A stretch of DNA of 64,000 bases, taken from positions 104,654 to 168,653 of the forward strand of contig NZ_JARZZP010000004.1 of the NCBI RefSeq assembly GCF_029948085.1, written 5' to 3'. The translations under genes and the position numbers were made by a program. Source of the stretch: Streptococcus taonis. GTDB lineage: Bacteria > Bacillota > Bacilli > Lactobacillales > Streptococcaceae. The notes under the pieces are model-generated. The model was not told the origin of the DNA and made no database searches. It saw nothing but the letters and a program-made list of their open reading frames with translations. Shown here in pieces: positions 7,735 to 17,200 of this stretch. Numbering within the stretch: position 1 is the first letter of the stretch; each line of letters starts with the position of its first letter.

Positions 7735-8235
7735 TTAAGCTGCGTCTTCTTTGTTGTCTGCAACCGCTTTGACTGCAAGAGCAACGTTGCGCACTGGCGC
7801 TTGAAGTACAGAAAGGAGCATAGAAAGAAGTCCTTCGCGGTTTGGAAGAGTTGCAAGAGCAACGATTTCTTCTTTTGATGCGACAGCGCCTTCGATTGCA
7901 CCACCTTTGATTTCAAGTGCGTCAGCGTTTTTAGCAAAGTCGTTCAAGATTTTCGCTGGAGCGATAACATCTTCGTTAGAAAATGCTACAGCAGATGGTC
8001 CAACAAATACAGATGCAAGTTCTGCAAGGCCAGCTTTTTCAGCTGCACGACGTAAGATTGAGTTTTTAATAACTTTATACTCAACTTCGCTTCCACGAAG
8101 CTCACGACGAAGAACTGTATCTTGTTCAACTGTCAAACCACGAGCGTCTACAACGACGATTGATGCAGCAGCTTTCATTTTTTCAGCTACTACGTCAACT
8201 AGTTCCGCTTTTTTAGCAATAATTGCTTCACTCAT
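7735..8235 (-). CDS. rplJ: Ribosomal protein L10
   Basis: 166 residues. L10 anchors the L7/L12 dimers to 23S rRNA. The N-terminal rRNA-binding domain ([40 protein letters not shown]) and the C-terminal helix for L12 dimers are present. MSEAI is preferred to the longer frame because GAGGTG lies at the right distance; the extra codons belong to the leader RNA. L10 is expected to bind that leader and limit its own synthesis. Confidence 0.98.
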   Translation of the reverse strand: MSEAIIAKKAELVDVVAEKMKAAASIVVVDARGLTVEQDTVLRRELRGSEVEYKVIKNSILRRAAEKAGLAELASVFVGPSAVAFSNEDVIAPAKILNDFAKNADALEIKGGAIEGAVASKEEIVALATLPNREGLLSMLLSVLQAPVRNVALAVKAVADNKEDAA

Positions 8236-8244
8236 TAGTGTGTT

Positions 8245-8407
8245 CACCTCCGTAATTATTTTGCTTGGGGAATTTTTCCAAAAGAAAAACGCGCCCAAAC
8301 CTAGACACGAAAGTACAATACGCTTCTTTTTACATGATACGTTTTGTCCTCGGTAGGATATTTATGAGTCGAGCTCCCCTACTGTCTTAGGCAGTTTTTT
8401 CAAACCG
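8245..8407 (-). promoter_or_regulatory. L10 leader RNA
   Basis: The 160-base leader contains the blocks AGTAGGGGAGCTC and TATCCTACCGAGGAC that pair with each other and are typical of the firmicute ribosomal L10 leader, followed by a second hairpin near GTATCATG..GTATTGTACTTTCGTG. L10 (with L12) binding to it represses the operon. Boundaries are approximate. Confidence 0.75.
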
Positions 8408-8413
8408 CTTATA

Positions 8414-8442
8414 AGTATACCACACTACTTTGATTAGTGCAA
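8414..8442 (-). promoter_or_regulatory. Promoter of rplJ-rplL
   Basis: TTGCAC (8437-8442) and TATACT (8414-8419) on the minus strand are 17 bases apart, with TGG before the -10 as an extended element. The start would fall near 8407, at the beginning of the L10 leader. Confidence 0.82.
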
Positions 8443-8525
8443 GAGTTTTTGCTTATTTTTTTAAAATTTTTATTTATTCTTTAACCTCTTTTATAGATAA
8501 TCTCCTCAAAAATCAATTTTGCTTC

Positions 8526-8554
8526 TTGACTTGTTTGATTTTTTATTGTACTAT
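8526..8554 (+). promoter_or_regulatory. Promoter of niaX-niaR
   Basis: TTGACT (8526-8531) and TACTAT (8549-8554) are 17 bases apart and 31 bases ahead of the niaX start. The -10 is overlapped by the palindromic site described next, which suits a repressed promoter. Confidence 0.75.
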
Positions 8555-8572
8555 ACAACTGTATATACAGAA
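8554..8572 (+). promoter_or_regulatory. NiaR operator
   Basis: CTGTATATACAG at 8559-8570 is a perfect 12-base palindrome inside TACAACTGTATATACAGAAA. It agrees with the core GTGT..ACA arrangement described for NiaR sites in streptococci and covers the start of transcription. With niacin, NiaR would bind here and shut off uptake. The assignment is by motif and context. Confidence 0.65.
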
Positions 8573-8584
8573 AAAGGAGTTATT

Positions 8585-9112
8585 ATGAATACACAAAAGA
8601 AAACACAATTCATGACCTTAACCGCATTGCTAACAGCTATCGCTATTTTGATTCCTTTGGTGATGCCCTTTAAAATTGTCATTCCTCCCGCTTCCTACAC
8701 TTTAGGAAGTCACGTTGCTATTTTTATCGCTATGTTTCTCTCGCCATGGATGGCTATCTTTGTTATCATAGCTTCTAGTTTAGGATTTCTCATGGCTGGG
8801 TATCCGATTGTCATTGTACTTCGCGCCTTTTCCCACATATTCTTTGGAAGTCTGGGTGCTTTCTATCTTCAAAAACATCCTCAAACCTTGGACAATAAGA
8901 AATCTTCATTGATTTTTAACTTTGTACTTGGTTTGGTTCATGCTATTGCTGAAGTTTTGGCTTGTGTGATTTTTTATGCTAGTACTGGAACTGACTTAAA
9001 AAATATGTTCTATGTCTTGTTTGTATTAGTTGGATTTGGTACTATTATCCATAGTATGGTAGACTATTACTTAGCCTTGGCTGTTTATAAAGCATTGAGA
9101 AAACGCCGTTAA
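8585..9112 (+). CDS. niaX: Niacin transporter NiaX (ECF-type membrane protein)
   Basis: 175 residues with five or six hydrophobic helices (about residues 10-30, 37-60, 65-85, 105-125, 140-165), small and basic at the C-terminus (KALRKRR), as in substrate-binding S-components of energy-coupling factor transporters. It is followed directly by the NiaR regulator gene and preceded by a NiaR-like site, which identifies it as the niacin importer of streptococci. The ATG at 8585 has AAAGGAGT upstream; the longer frame would start inside the promoter. The shared energising module is encoded elsewhere. Confidence 0.85.
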   Translation: MNTQKKTQFMTLTALLTAIAILIPLVMPFKIVIPPASYTLGSHVAIFIAMFLSPWMAIFVIIASSLGFLMAGYPIVIVLRAFSHIFFGSLGAFYLQKHPQTLDNKKSSLIFNFVLGLVHAIAEVLACVIFYASTGTDLKNMFYVLFVLVGFGTIIHSMVDYYLALAVYKALRKRR

Positions 9113-9130
9113 GCGTTAAGAGAGAAGAAC

Positions 9131-9646
9131 ATGACAAAAAATCGAAAAGAAGCACTTTTACAACTGTTAAAGGAGTCCCAAAAACCTCTAAATGGCCAAA
9201 CTTTAGCAGACCGTTTTCATGTAACCCGCCAGATTATCGTTCAGGACATTGCTGTTTTACGTGCTGATGGTGCTCCGATCTTATCAACCAATCGTGGCTA
9301 TATTTATAAAGAAAATAAAACCAATCCTTATGTTCACAAACTGTTTAAAGTTAAGCACGAGATGGAAGAAATTGGTCAAGAACTTCTAGCTATCGTCGAT
9401 AATGGGGGACGTGTTCAGAATACCTTGATTGATCATCCTGTCTACGGAGAAATTGAAACCTTGCTCAAACTCTCTTGTCGCCGTGACGTTCAGCATTTTT
9501 TAGAGCAAGTCGAAAGATCTGACTTTAGACCACTTTCTGAATTAACAGATGGCGTCCATTATCACCTAGTCGAAGCTGAAAACGAACAAGACCTTCTCTA
9601 TATCGAGAAGGCCTTGGACCAGCTAGGTTATTTAGTAAAGGATTAG
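9131..9646 (+). CDS. niaR: Transcriptional repressor NiaR
   Basis: 171 residues: an N-terminal winged helix (LLKESQKPLNGQTLADRFHV then TRQIIVQDIAVLRADG) and a C-terminal 3H domain with conserved His residues (VYGEIETLL, HYHLVEAEN). NiaR represses NAD-precursor salvage genes when niacin is present, with a metal bound in the 3H domain. It is 18 bases behind niaX and so autoregulated with it. Its end overlaps the convergent mutX end by four bases. Confidence 0.92.
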   Translation: MTKNRKEALLQLLKESQKPLNGQTLADRFHVTRQIIVQDIAVLRADGAPILSTNRGYIYKENKTNPYVHKLFKVKHEMEEIGQELLAIVDNGGRVQNTLIDHPVYGEIETLLKLSCRRDVQHFLEQVERSDFRPLSELTDGVHYHLVEAENEQDLLYIEKALDQLGYLVKD

Positions 9647-10110
9647 AATATTTTCTTTTCCCATCCATCTTCTGTACGGTGACGATAGAAAAATTCTGAC
9701 TTATCAGGAGCTTCCATCATCTCCATCAAGGGTAACATATCATAGGCCAGATCCAAGTTTGGAATCTGGTCTTTTTGCACCCAGGAGACTTCTCCTTCAT
9801 CCGAAGAACGAAGCCTTCCAGAAAACTCAGTCGCCTTATAACAAAAGACAATATAGCGTTCACCCGAATCTAAAGGCCAATTTTTAATGCCGACAAGTTG
9901 AGGATTTTGAATCGTCAGACCTGTTTCCTCGTAAATTTCACGAATAACAGATTCAGCGAATGCTTCTCCATTTTCAACATGACCTCCTGGAAAGGCATAG
10001 CCAGACCAGCGGTTGGTTTCAGGCGATCGATACTGCATAACCACGCGCTGATTTTCAAGGTCTTCTATTAGACAAATATTAGTTAGAATGGTTAATTGTG
10101 CTCGAGACAT
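9643..10110 (-). CDS. mutX: 8-oxo-dGTP diphosphatase MutX (Nudix hydrolase)
   Basis: 155 residues. The full Nudix box lies at about residues 42-64 (GHVENGEAF..., with REIYEETG holding the metal-binding glutamates). MutX-type enzymes hydrolyse oxidised dGTP and limit A:T to C:G mutations. ATG at 10110 (MSRAQLTIL) is chosen over the GTG four codons earlier because it has the better-placed GTGAG upstream and matches the family start. No close partner upstream on the same strand other than a membrane protein gene ending 23 bases away. Confidence 0.88.
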   Translation of the reverse strand: MSRAQLTILTNICLIEDLENQRVVMQYRSPETNRWSGYAFPGGHVENGEAFAESVIREIYEETGLTIQNPQLVGIKNWPLDSGERYIVFCYKATEFSGRLRSSDEGEVSWVQKDQIPNLDLAYDMLPLMEMMEAPDKSEFFYRHRTEDGWEKKIF

Positions 10111-10132
10111 ACATAGACTCACTTTCTAATGT

Positions 10133-10567
10133 TTAATTTTTTTCTACATACTTAACTTTAGACTTCATAATCAAAGGATTAACTAAGTCATGATATTCAT
10201 GAATTTCATGGAGTAAGAATCCTCTGATGATTCTTATTTCATTTTTTTCCCTAATCACATAGTAGTCTAAATTGATAGGCATAGATGAATCTGGAACCGT
10301 GGAGAAAAATAAAAATATCATAAACCAGATTATGAGAGCAACGAATCCACTGAGAGCTTGAAAAATCAGATGATGCCATTGAAAGATTCTAGATTTATAA
10401 AAGATAGTCCACGGATGGATAAATAGGGTTAAACAAAGACCAAAGAACCAGAAATTCCACAAGACCGGTGTAAAGGCTAAACCAAAAAGCCCTAAGATAA
10501 AATGAAGCAGTACAAATACCAGGCACAAAAGATAAATAAATCTAAATACAGTTAGATGTTTCATCAT
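10133..10567 (-). CDS. Small membrane protein of unknown function
   Basis: 144 residues with three or four hydrophobic segments (about 8-30, 35-52, 65-90) and a soluble C-terminal tail rich in His and charged residues (LLHEIHEYHDLVNPL). No family recognised. Its ATG overlaps the stop of the gene before it (ATGA), and AAGGAGT lies eight bases upstream, so the two are translated together. It is the last gene of the run that begins with the quinone-reductase-like gene at 12239. Confidence 0.7.
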   Translation of the reverse strand: MMKHLTVFRFIYLLCLVFVLLHFILGLFGLAFTPVLWNFWFFGLCLTLFIHPWTIFYKSRIFQWHHLIFQALSGFVALIIWFMIFLFFSTVPDSSMPINLDYYVIREKNEIRIIRGFLLHEIHEYHDLVNPLIMKSKVKYVEKN

Positions 10568-11088
10568 GATTGACTCCTTTTCTTTTCAATATATTTCATT
10601 ACTAGAGTTATAATAGATGCCAAACTGAAAAAGATCAGATAAGTTGCAATAGGAAACCAGATGTAGCGGTGATCTAGGGATAAGAGGGGAGGTAAAATTC
10701 CTTTACTATTTTTCCCGCCAATACCAATAAAGAGATGAACTATTAAACCAATACTATTAAGATAGATAAATAAATCTGCATATCTTTTTATTGTCATCCT
10801 TGTCTTAGACAAGTCTAGGAACCAATAGTCAAATAATCGATACACCAGACAAAAAAGATTTATATATATTGGAAAACTATAGTTGATATCTCGGTATGGA
10901 GACGGAATAGGAAGAAGTTTAAAAACAAGGGTAACACCTAGTCCTATTCCTAAGATGAGAGCAAGGATCAGGAAAAAACCTATAATTTTATGAGAATCTA
11001 GCCAAAGCTGAAAACTTTCTTTTCTTGGGTGATTCTTTTTTGTATTTGACTTTCTTTTGTTACTTTGATTTGATTGTATTTTTCCCAT
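10564..11088 (-). CDS. Membrane protein of unknown function, paralog of the next gene
   Basis: 174 residues: a long basic, Asn/Lys-rich N-terminus (NQSNKRKSNTKKNHPRKES) followed by four hydrophobic segments. The blocks IPSPYRDINYSFPIYINL and LDHRYIWFPI recur in the upstream neighbour, so the two arose by tandem duplication. The longest frame starts at TTG inside the tail of that neighbour; ATG at 11088 (MGKIQSNQ) is preferred. Function unknown; topology suggests a small integral membrane protein with a cytoplasmic basic head. Confidence 0.7.
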   Translation of the reverse strand: MGKIQSNQSNKRKSNTKKNHPRKESFQLWLDSHKIIGFFLILALILGIGLGVTLVFKLLPIPSPYRDINYSFPIYINLFCLVYRLFDYWFLDLSKTRMTIKRYADLFIYLNSIGLIVHLFIGIGGKNSKGILPPLLSLDHRYIWFPIATYLIFFSLASIITLVMKYIEKKRSQS

Positions 11089-11616
11089 TTTCTTCTTTTC
11101 TCTTTTTCTTTTCAATATACTTGGAAATTATAATTGTCACAATAGGCACTAGAAAGAAAATGAAATAAGTAAGAGTGGAAACCAGATGTAGCGATAGTCT
11201 AATGCCCATATCGGAAGTAATCTTGTTCCTCTTTTAGAGGTCATCCCAATCGTTAACTGGAATACACAAGCAATTCCGTTAGGATATAAAAACACTTCTG
11301 CAAAATTTCGCAAGGAAATCCAGTCTTTCCTAAAGGTACGAAGGAAAGTATGATAAGATGCATTCACCAAAAGAACGATATTTAAATAAAGTGGAAAACT
11401 ATAATGCAGTTCCCGATAGGGACTTGGAATAAGGGTTGTTCCGTACAATAGATATAATATTCCTAGAGCAGAAAAGAACAGAACGCTTGCATCAAGGATC
11501 CAGGCAATTGTTGAATGTTGCACAAACCACAGATTCATGCGGTCTAGTAGACCAATCTTTCGCTTTGATTTCTGGTGTTTTTTTAATGTTTTCTGTCTCT
11601 TACTTTTTTGTTTCAT
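11060..11616 (-). pseudogene. Frameshifted membrane protein paralog
   Basis: The open frame gives 155 residues: a basic head (MKQKSKRQKTLKKHQKSKRK), hydrophobic segments and the paralogous blocks IPSPYRELHYSFPLYLNI and LDYRYIWFP, then stops at 11149. In the next frame translation continues as LTYFIFFLVPIVTIIISKYI, then EKKKRKEENG, to a stop at 11060-11062, matching the paralog tail ATYLIFFSLASIITLVMKYI, then EKK. One base has been lost near 11176-11178. Whole length would be about 186 codons. The shortened protein lacks its last membrane helix; it may still be made. Confidence 0.75.
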
Positions 11617-12239
11617 GATAATTTTTTAACTTCTTCTGCTACTTTTTGGAGATGATCTTCACGCATACTTGCTGTATTCACATCCCGTCCAACTTCACCT
11701 AGTACGCACACGCGCTTAGTTTTAATTCCACAGTGATTCAAGACCGCATTTTTCAAAACAGAGATGCCATAGCTATCTGGAATGTTGATAGGACCCGAAA
11801 AGATCTTGTACCACCAGGTAGGTGCCATAGAGGTTGCGTAAATACTGGCTGTTTTCCCTTTTAATAACTTTTTAAACTGCTTGCCTCTTAGGTAATTCCA
11901 GATAAAACTTCCCTGGTTATTGGCAGAGTAGGCAATTCCAGGTGTGAAGACCCGATCAATCCAGCCTTTCATGAGGCTAGGCATACTACTCCACCAGATA
12001 GGATAAATAAAGATGAAATGATCTGCCCATTGGATTAATTCCTGAGAACGAAGGATAAAAGAATCTTCTTCCATACGTTTTCGATAGCCGTATCGAAGAA
12101 CAGGATTAAAGTTCTCTTCATTAAGGTTGATGACTTCAACTTCATGGTGACTTAAATCAATATTATCTACAATGGTTTGAAAAATAGCCTGACAATAACT
12201 TTCCTTATCAGGGTGTCCATTGATGACTAGAATTTTCAT
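11613..12239 (-). CDS. NAD(P)H-dependent quinone oxidoreductase-like flavoprotein
   Basis: 208 residues of the flavodoxin-2 fold (MdaB/KefF group). The N-terminal MKILVINGHPDKESYC loop binds FMN or FAD phosphate; ADHFIFIYPIWWSSMPSLMK is the conserved flavin-edge block and TPGIAY follows. Such proteins reduce quinones or electrophiles by two electrons using NAD(P)H. The stop overlaps the ATG of the frameshifted membrane protein (ATGA), so it heads a four-gene run with membrane proteins of unknown job. The physiological substrate cannot be told. Confidence 0.82.
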   Translation of the reverse strand: MKILVINGHPDKESYCQAIFQTIVDNIDLSHHEVEVINLNEENFNPVLRYGYRKRMEEDSFILRSQELIQWADHFIFIYPIWWSSMPSLMKGWIDRVFTPGIAYSANNQGSFIWNYLRGKQFKKLLKGKTASIYATSMAPTWWYKIFSGPINIPDSYGISVLKNAVLNHCGIKTKRVCVLGEVGRDVNTASMREDHLQKVAEEVKKLS

Positions 12240-12346
12240 TCATCTTCTCCTTCATTTCTTTGTTTCATTTCTTTGTTTCATTCTATCTATTTCACTTTTT
12301 ATACTTAATTAGTTGATAATGGTTCAAAGATTGATAGATAGGTCCT

Positions 12347-12844
12347 TTAGGAATTTTTATTTGAAGAACACATCATCCGCAATTCCTTAACAGGTTTTCC
12401 AAGTTTAAGTATTTTTTCTTGGCCATCAAAAGTAAAACCCATTTTTTGATAGAAAGCAATGGCTCTCTTATTATCTTTCAATACCCATAAAAATATTTCA
12501 GAGAAATGATCGAGAGCAACAAATGCAGCATGCATTAACTGTTCACTCACACCTTTTCCATAGTAATCTTTTAAAACATATAAGGCAATGATTTCACCAG
12601 CTTGAATGGTCTCATCACGAAAATTTCCATAGCTGATAAATCCAACGACCTGCTTTCCATCCATCGCAATCAAGGTATTTTCTGGATATTTTTGACTAAA
12701 GAATCGACATCTTTCTAATGTCATCGTCTCCTGAAATTCCACGGGTAAAAGATCGTCATAAGCCTCTCTCCACGTTTGCCAATGAACGAGGGATTTGCCT
12801 TCTATCTCTTCAGGAGTTTCCATTGTTTTAATGATAATCTTCAT
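12347..12844 (-). CDS. GNAT family N-acetyltransferase
   Basis: 165 residues. The acetyl-CoA binding loop is KDYYGKGVSEQLM (pattern Q/K-x-x-G-x-G) after the strand IIALYVL, and DNKRAIAFYQKMGF is the usual motif B; the N-terminal VHWQTWREAYDDLLP is common in this subgroup. Substrate unknown. It lies 12 bases after uvrB on the same strand and is probably cotranscribed with it. Confidence 0.85.
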   Translation of the reverse strand: MKIIIKTMETPEEIEGKSLVHWQTWREAYDDLLPVEFQETMTLERCRFFSQKYPENTLIAMDGKQVVGFISYGNFRDETIQAGEIIALYVLKDYYGKGVSEQLMHAAFVALDHFSEIFLWVLKDNKRAIAFYQKMGFTFDGQEKILKLGKPVKELRMMCSSNKNS

Positions 12845-12856
12845 AGGCTCCTCCTA

Positions 12857-14845
12857 CTAATCCAACGCCTTGACTTCCAACATCATATCACGTATTTGCG
12901 CTGCCAACTCAAAGTCAAGCACTTCGACGGCTTCTTGCATTTGTTTTTCCAGTTTCTTGACTAGTTCTTTGCGTTCTTGTTTATTGAGGCTATTGATATC
13001 TACCTCTTTTTCTTCTTCCTTAGCAACTGCCTTGGTTACGGCAATCAGGTCACGGATTTCTTTCTTAATGGTTTGTGGGACGATGCCATGCTCTTCATTA
13101 TAAGCCATCTGGATTTTCCGACGACGCGCCGTTTCATCGATGGCACGTTGCATAGACTGGGTAACCGTATCCGCATACATGATGACATGACCTTCACTGT
13201 TACGGGCGGCACGTCCAATGGTCTGGATGAGTCCACGTTCATTTCGGAGGAAGCCTTCCTTATCGGCATCGAGAATAGCAACCAAGCTTACTTCAGGTAC
13301 GTCAATTCCTTCACGAAGAAGGTTAATTCCGACTAAGACATCAAAGACTCCTAATCGTAAATCTCGGATAATCTCTGTCCGCTCTAAAGTCTTGATATCC
13401 GAGTGCATATACTTGACCTTAATCCCCATTTCTTTGAAATAGTCAGTCAAATCTTCTGCCATTTTCTTGGTCAAGGTAGTAATAAAGGTGCGTTCATTCT
13501 TTTCAACACGGGCATTGATTTCCCCCAAGAGGTCATCAATCTGTCCCATAGTTGGGCGCACTTCCACCTCAGGATCCAAAAGACCTGTTGGACGAATGAT
13601 TTGCTCAATCACGGTGTCTGTTTGTTCCATCTCGTAATCACCGGGCGTCGCTGAAACATAGACAATCTGGTGGACATGACTTTCAAATTCTTCACGACGG
13701 AGGGGACGGTTGTCCAAGGCAGACGGCAAACGGAAACCGTAATTAACCAACATTTCCTTACGTGAACGGTCTCCATTATACATTCCTTTGATCTGCCCCA
13801 TAGTCATATGACTCTCGTCAATCATAATCAGGAAATCATCTGGGAAGAAATCAAGAAGTGTGTACGGAGGCTCTCCTTCGCTTCGTCCATCCATGTGACG
13901 GGAGTAGTTTTCGACACCATTTGTATAGCCCATCTCACGTAGCATCTCGATATCGTACTCTGTCCGTTGTTTCAAGCGTTGCGCTTCAAGGAGTTTGCCT
14001 TCTTTTTCAAAGATAGCTAACTGCTCCTCCAACTCAGCCTGAATCTTAGCAATCGCTACTTCCATGTGGTCGTCATTGGTCACAAAGTGAGTCGCTGGGA
14101 AAATCGCCAAATGATCCACTTCTCCCAGAACTTGCCCCGTAAGAGCTTCGACTTCACGAATACGATCAATCTCATCTCCGAAGAATTCAACACGAAAGGC
14201 ATGCTCGTCACGAGATGCTGGGAAAATTTCCACCACATCTCCACGTACACGAAATCTTCCCCGCTGGAAATCAATATCATTGCGTTCAAATTGAATATCG
14301 ACTAATTCATTAAGCAGTTTATCACGAGAAATTTCAAGTCCTGGGCGCAGACTTACTACACTATCAGCATATTCTTTAGGGGAACCCAAACCATAAATAC
14401 AAGATACGGATGCTACAACGATGACATCGTTACGCTCCAAGAGCGCTGATGTAGCGGAGTGACGGAGTTTATCAATCTCATCGTTAACTGAACTATCTTT
14501 TTCGATATAAGTATCACTAGAGGGAACATAGGCTTCTGGCTGGTAGTAATCGTAATAGGACACGAAGTACTCGACGGCATTCTCAGGGAAAAATTCCTTA
14601 AACTCCCCGTAGAGCTGGCCTGCTAGGGTCTTATTGTGGGCGATGACTAGGGTTGGTTTATTAACTTTGGAAATCACCTGGCTCATGGTATAGGTCTTAC
14701 CTGTACCAGTCGCCCCCATCAGAATTTGAGCCTTTTCTCCACCCTCGATATTATCTACCAACTGTTCGATAGCTTGCGGTTGATCCCCAGATGGTTGGTA
14801 TTTGGATACAAGTTTAAATTTGTTGTCTGTAATTCTATTGATCAT
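12857..14845 (-). CDS. uvrB: Excinuclease ABC subunit B
   Basis: 662 residues, the normal length. UvrB receives damaged DNA from UvrA and forms the pre-incision complex for UvrC. Walker A GATGTGKT is at residues 44-51, the damage-probing beta hairpin contains [12 protein letters not shown] near 93-104, the DESH Walker B box follows, helicase motif VI is QTIGRAARN, and the C-terminal UVR motif is [14 protein letters not shown] at 14845 with TGAGGC upstream is preferred to the longer frame. An extended -10 (TGGTAAAAT) lies about 25-30 bases ahead. Divergent from the amino-acid transporter. Confidence 0.98.
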   Translation of the reverse strand: MINRITDNKFKLVSKYQPSGDQPQAIEQLVDNIEGGEKAQILMGATGTGKTYTMSQVISKVNKPTLVIAHNKTLAGQLYGEFKEFFPENAVEYFVSYYDYYQPEAYVPSSDTYIEKDSSVNDEIDKLRHSATSALLERNDVIVVASVSCIYGLGSPKEYADSVVSLRPGLEISRDKLLNELVDIQFERNDIDFQRGRFRVRGDVVEIFPASRDEHAFRVEFFGDEIDRIREVEALTGQVLGEVDHLAIFPATHFVTNDDHMEVAIAKIQAELEEQLAIFEKEGKLLEAQRLKQRTEYDIEMLREMGYTNGVENYSRHMDGRSEGEPPYTLLDFFPDDFLIMIDESHMTMGQIKGMYNGDRSRKEMLVNYGFRLPSALDNRPLRREEFESHVHQIVYVSATPGDYEMEQTDTVIEQIIRPTGLLDPEVEVRPTMGQIDDLLGEINARVEKNERTFITTLTKKMAEDLTDYFKEMGIKVKYMHSDIKTLERTEIIRDLRLGVFDVLVGINLLREGIDVPEVSLVAILDADKEGFLRNERGLIQTIGRAARNSEGHVIMYADTVTQSMQRAIDETARRRKIQMAYNEEHGIVPQTIKKEIRDLIAVTKAVAKEEEKEVDINSLNKQERKELVKKLEKQMQEAVEVLDFELAAQIRDMMLEVKALD

Positions 14846-14967
14846 AATTGCCTCATACACATTTTCTATCCTTCTATTTTACCATAAAAAGGATCGACTT
14901 ACTGATTCTCAACTTCTTGCCGCTTAGCATCCTATGTCACATCTTCTTACATAAAAACACTAAATAT

Positions 14968-14996
14968 TTGCCAACTTTTTTATTTTCTGCTATAAT
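14968..14996 (+). promoter_or_regulatory. Promoter of the amino-acid ABC transporter
   Basis: TTGCCA (14968-14973) and a perfect TATAAT (14991-14996) are 17 bases apart, giving a leader of about 22 bases before the start at 15026 with AAAAGGAGA as ribosome binding site. Confidence 0.85.
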
Positions 14997-15025
14997 GGGT
15001 AAATATTCTAAAAAGGAGACTAAAC

Positions 15026-17200
15026 ATGAAGAAAAAAATCCTTGCATTTTTATTATTTTTATTTCCCTTATTCTCTTTAGGCTATGTTAATGCGGACACT
15101 ATCAAGATTGTTAGTGATACCGCTTATGCACCCTTTGAGTTTAAAGATACAGACCAGACTTATAAAGGAATTGATGTCGACATCATCAATAAAGTCGCTG
15201 AGATAAAAGGATGGAATATTCAAATGTCTTATCCAGGCTTTGATGCTGCTGTCAATGCGGTCCAAGCAGGGCAAGCAGATGCGATCATGGCTGGTATGAC
15301 AAAAACCAAAGAACGTGAAAACGTCTTTACCATGTCTGATACATACTATGATACAAAAGTTGTCATCGCAACGACTAAGTCTAACAAAATCACTAAGTAT
15401 GAAGAACTCAATGGTAAAACTGTTGGTGTAAAAAACGGTACTGCCGCACAACGTTTCCTAGAAAGCATCAAAGATAAATATGGATTCACTATCAAAACCT
15501 TTGATACTGGTGATTTGATGAATAACAGTCTCAGTACAGGGTCTGTAAATGCCATCATGGATGACAAACCTGTTATCGAGTACGCTATTAACCAAGGGCA
15601 AGATCTCAGTATCAACATGGACGGAGAAGCCGTTGGAAGCTTTGCTTTTGGAGTTAAAAAAGGTAGCAAGTACGAATACCTAGTTACAGAATTTAACGAA
15701 GCTTTGGCTCAGATGAAAAAAGACGGTAGCTTGGACAAAATTATCAATAAATGGACAAGTTCCTCTAAAACTAATTCACAAGTGACTTCTCTCACTTCTA
15801 CTACAAGCGCAGGGCAAAAAGCTACTCCAGTCAAATCAAAATACGTTATCGCAAGTGATTCTTCATTTGCACCATTTGTTTTCCAAAACTCAAGCAACCA
15901 GTACATTGGTATTGATATGGACTTGATCAAGGCTATTGCCGAAGACCAAGGTTTCGAGATTGAAATCACCAACCCAGGTTTTGACGCTGCTATTAACGCG
16001 GTTCAATCTGGTCAAGCTGATGGTATGATTGCTGGTATGTCTGTTACAGACGCTCGTAAAGAAACCTTTGATTTCTCTGATTCTTACTATACAGCTAATA
16101 CTATTCTTGGAGTTAAGGAATCAAGTACCATTTCTTCTTATGAAGATTTGAAGGGTAAAACCGTTGGTGTTAAAAACGGTACTGCTTCTCAAACCTTCCT
16201 AACTGAAAATCAAAGCAAATATGGTTATAAAATTAAAACCTTTGCAGACGGTTCATCTATGTATGATAGCTTGAACACTGGTTCAATTGACGCCGTAATG
16301 GATGACGAACCAGTTCTTAAATACTCTATCAGTCAAGGTCAAAAATTAAAAACACCAATCGAAGGTACTCCAATCGGTGAAACTGCTTTTGCAGTTAAAA
16401 AGGGAAGCAATCCTGAATTGATTGAAATGTTCAACAATGGTCTTGCAAATCTTAAAGCAAGTGGTGAATTCCAAAAGATTCTTGATAAATACCTTGCAAC
16501 TGATTCAACAAGTGAATCATCAACTGTTGACGAAACTACTATCTTGGGCTTGTTGAAAAACAACTACAAACAACTCCTAAGTGGACTAGGAATTACCCTT
16601 TCTCTAGCTTTGATTTCCTTTGCAATTGCGATTGTTATCGGAATTATCTTTGGTATGTTTAGCGTTAGTCCTTATAAATCACTTCGTATTATTTCAGAAA
16701 TCTTTGTCGATGTGATTCGTGGTATTCCACTGATGATTCTTGCTGCCTTTATCTTCTGGGGAATTCCAAACTTTATCGAGTCTATCACAGGCCAACAGAG
16801 TCCAATCAATGACTTTGTCGCTGGTACAATCGCCCTCTCGCTAAACTCAGCTGCCTACATCGCTGAAATTGTTCGCGGTGGTATTAAGGCTGTTCCTATC
16901 GGACAAATGGAAGCTAGTCGAAGCCTTGGTATCTCTTACAGTAAAACCATGCGTAAGATTGTCTTGCCACAAGCAACAAAACTTATGCTTCCAAACTTCG
17001 TCAACCAATTTGTCATCGCTCTTAAAGATACAACTATCGTATCTGCAATCGGGCTAGTCGAACTCTTCCAGACTGGTAAGATTATCATTGCTCGTAACTA
17101 CCAAAGTTTCAAAATGTATGCAATTCTCGCAGTCTTCTATCTTGTGATTATCACTCTTCTTACTAGACTTGCAAAACGCTTAGAAAAGAGGATTCAATAA
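15026..17200 (+). CDS. Amino-acid ABC transporter, two fused binding domains plus permease
   Basis: 724 residues in one chain: signal peptide (1-23, no lipobox), first solute-binding domain (about 25-245, starting [17 protein letters not shown]), a Ser/Thr-rich linker, second solute-binding domain (about 270-495, [16 protein letters not shown]) and a HisM/GlnP-type permease (about 515-724) with several membrane helices and the EAA loop around [19 protein letters not shown]. The two binding domains are clear repeats of each other. This GlnP-like design is known for glutamine/glutamate/asparagine import in lactic acid bacteria. It overlaps its ATPase gene by one base (TAATG). Confidence 0.93.
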   Translation: MKKKILAFLLFLFPLFSLGYVNADTIKIVSDTAYAPFEFKDTDQTYKGIDVDIINKVAEIKGWNIQMSYPGFDAAVNAVQAGQADAIMAGMTKTKERENVFTMSDTYYDTKVVIATTKSNKITKYEELNGKTVGVKNGTAAQRFLESIKDKYGFTIKTFDTGDLMNNSLSTGSVNAIMDDKPVIEYAINQGQDLSINMDGEAVGSFAFGVKKGSKYEYLVTEFNEALAQMKKDGSLDKIINKWTSSSKTNSQVTSLTSTTSAGQKATPVKSKYVIASDSSFAPFVFQNSSNQYIGIDMDLIKAIAEDQGFEIEITNPGFDAAINAVQSGQADGMIAGMSVTDARKETFDFSDSYYTANTILGVKESSTISSYEDLKGKTVGVKNGTASQTFLTENQSKYGYKIKTFADGSSMYDSLNTGSIDAVMDDEPVLKYSISQGQKLKTPIEGTPIGETAFAVKKGSNPELIEMFNNGLANLKASGEFQKILDKYLATDSTSESSTVDETTILGLLKNNYKQLLSGLGITLSLALISFAIAIVIGIIFGMFSVSPYKSLRIISEIFVDVIRGIPLMILAAFIFWGIPNFIESITGQQSPINDFVAGTIALSLNSAAYIAEIVRGGIKAVPIGQMEASRSLGISYSKTMRKIVLPQATKLMLPNFVNQFVIALKDTTIVSAIGLVELFQTGKIIIARNYQSFKMYAILAVFYLVIITLLTRLAKRLEKRIQ

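Noticed and set aside
8245..8298. N-terminal extension of rplJ ([12 protein letters not shown]...)
   Set aside because: Lies in the leader RNA; the MSEAI start has the ribosome binding site and matches the family.
13045..13654. Several frames opposite or within uvrB
   Set aside because: All overlap the certain uvrB frame and show no family sequence.
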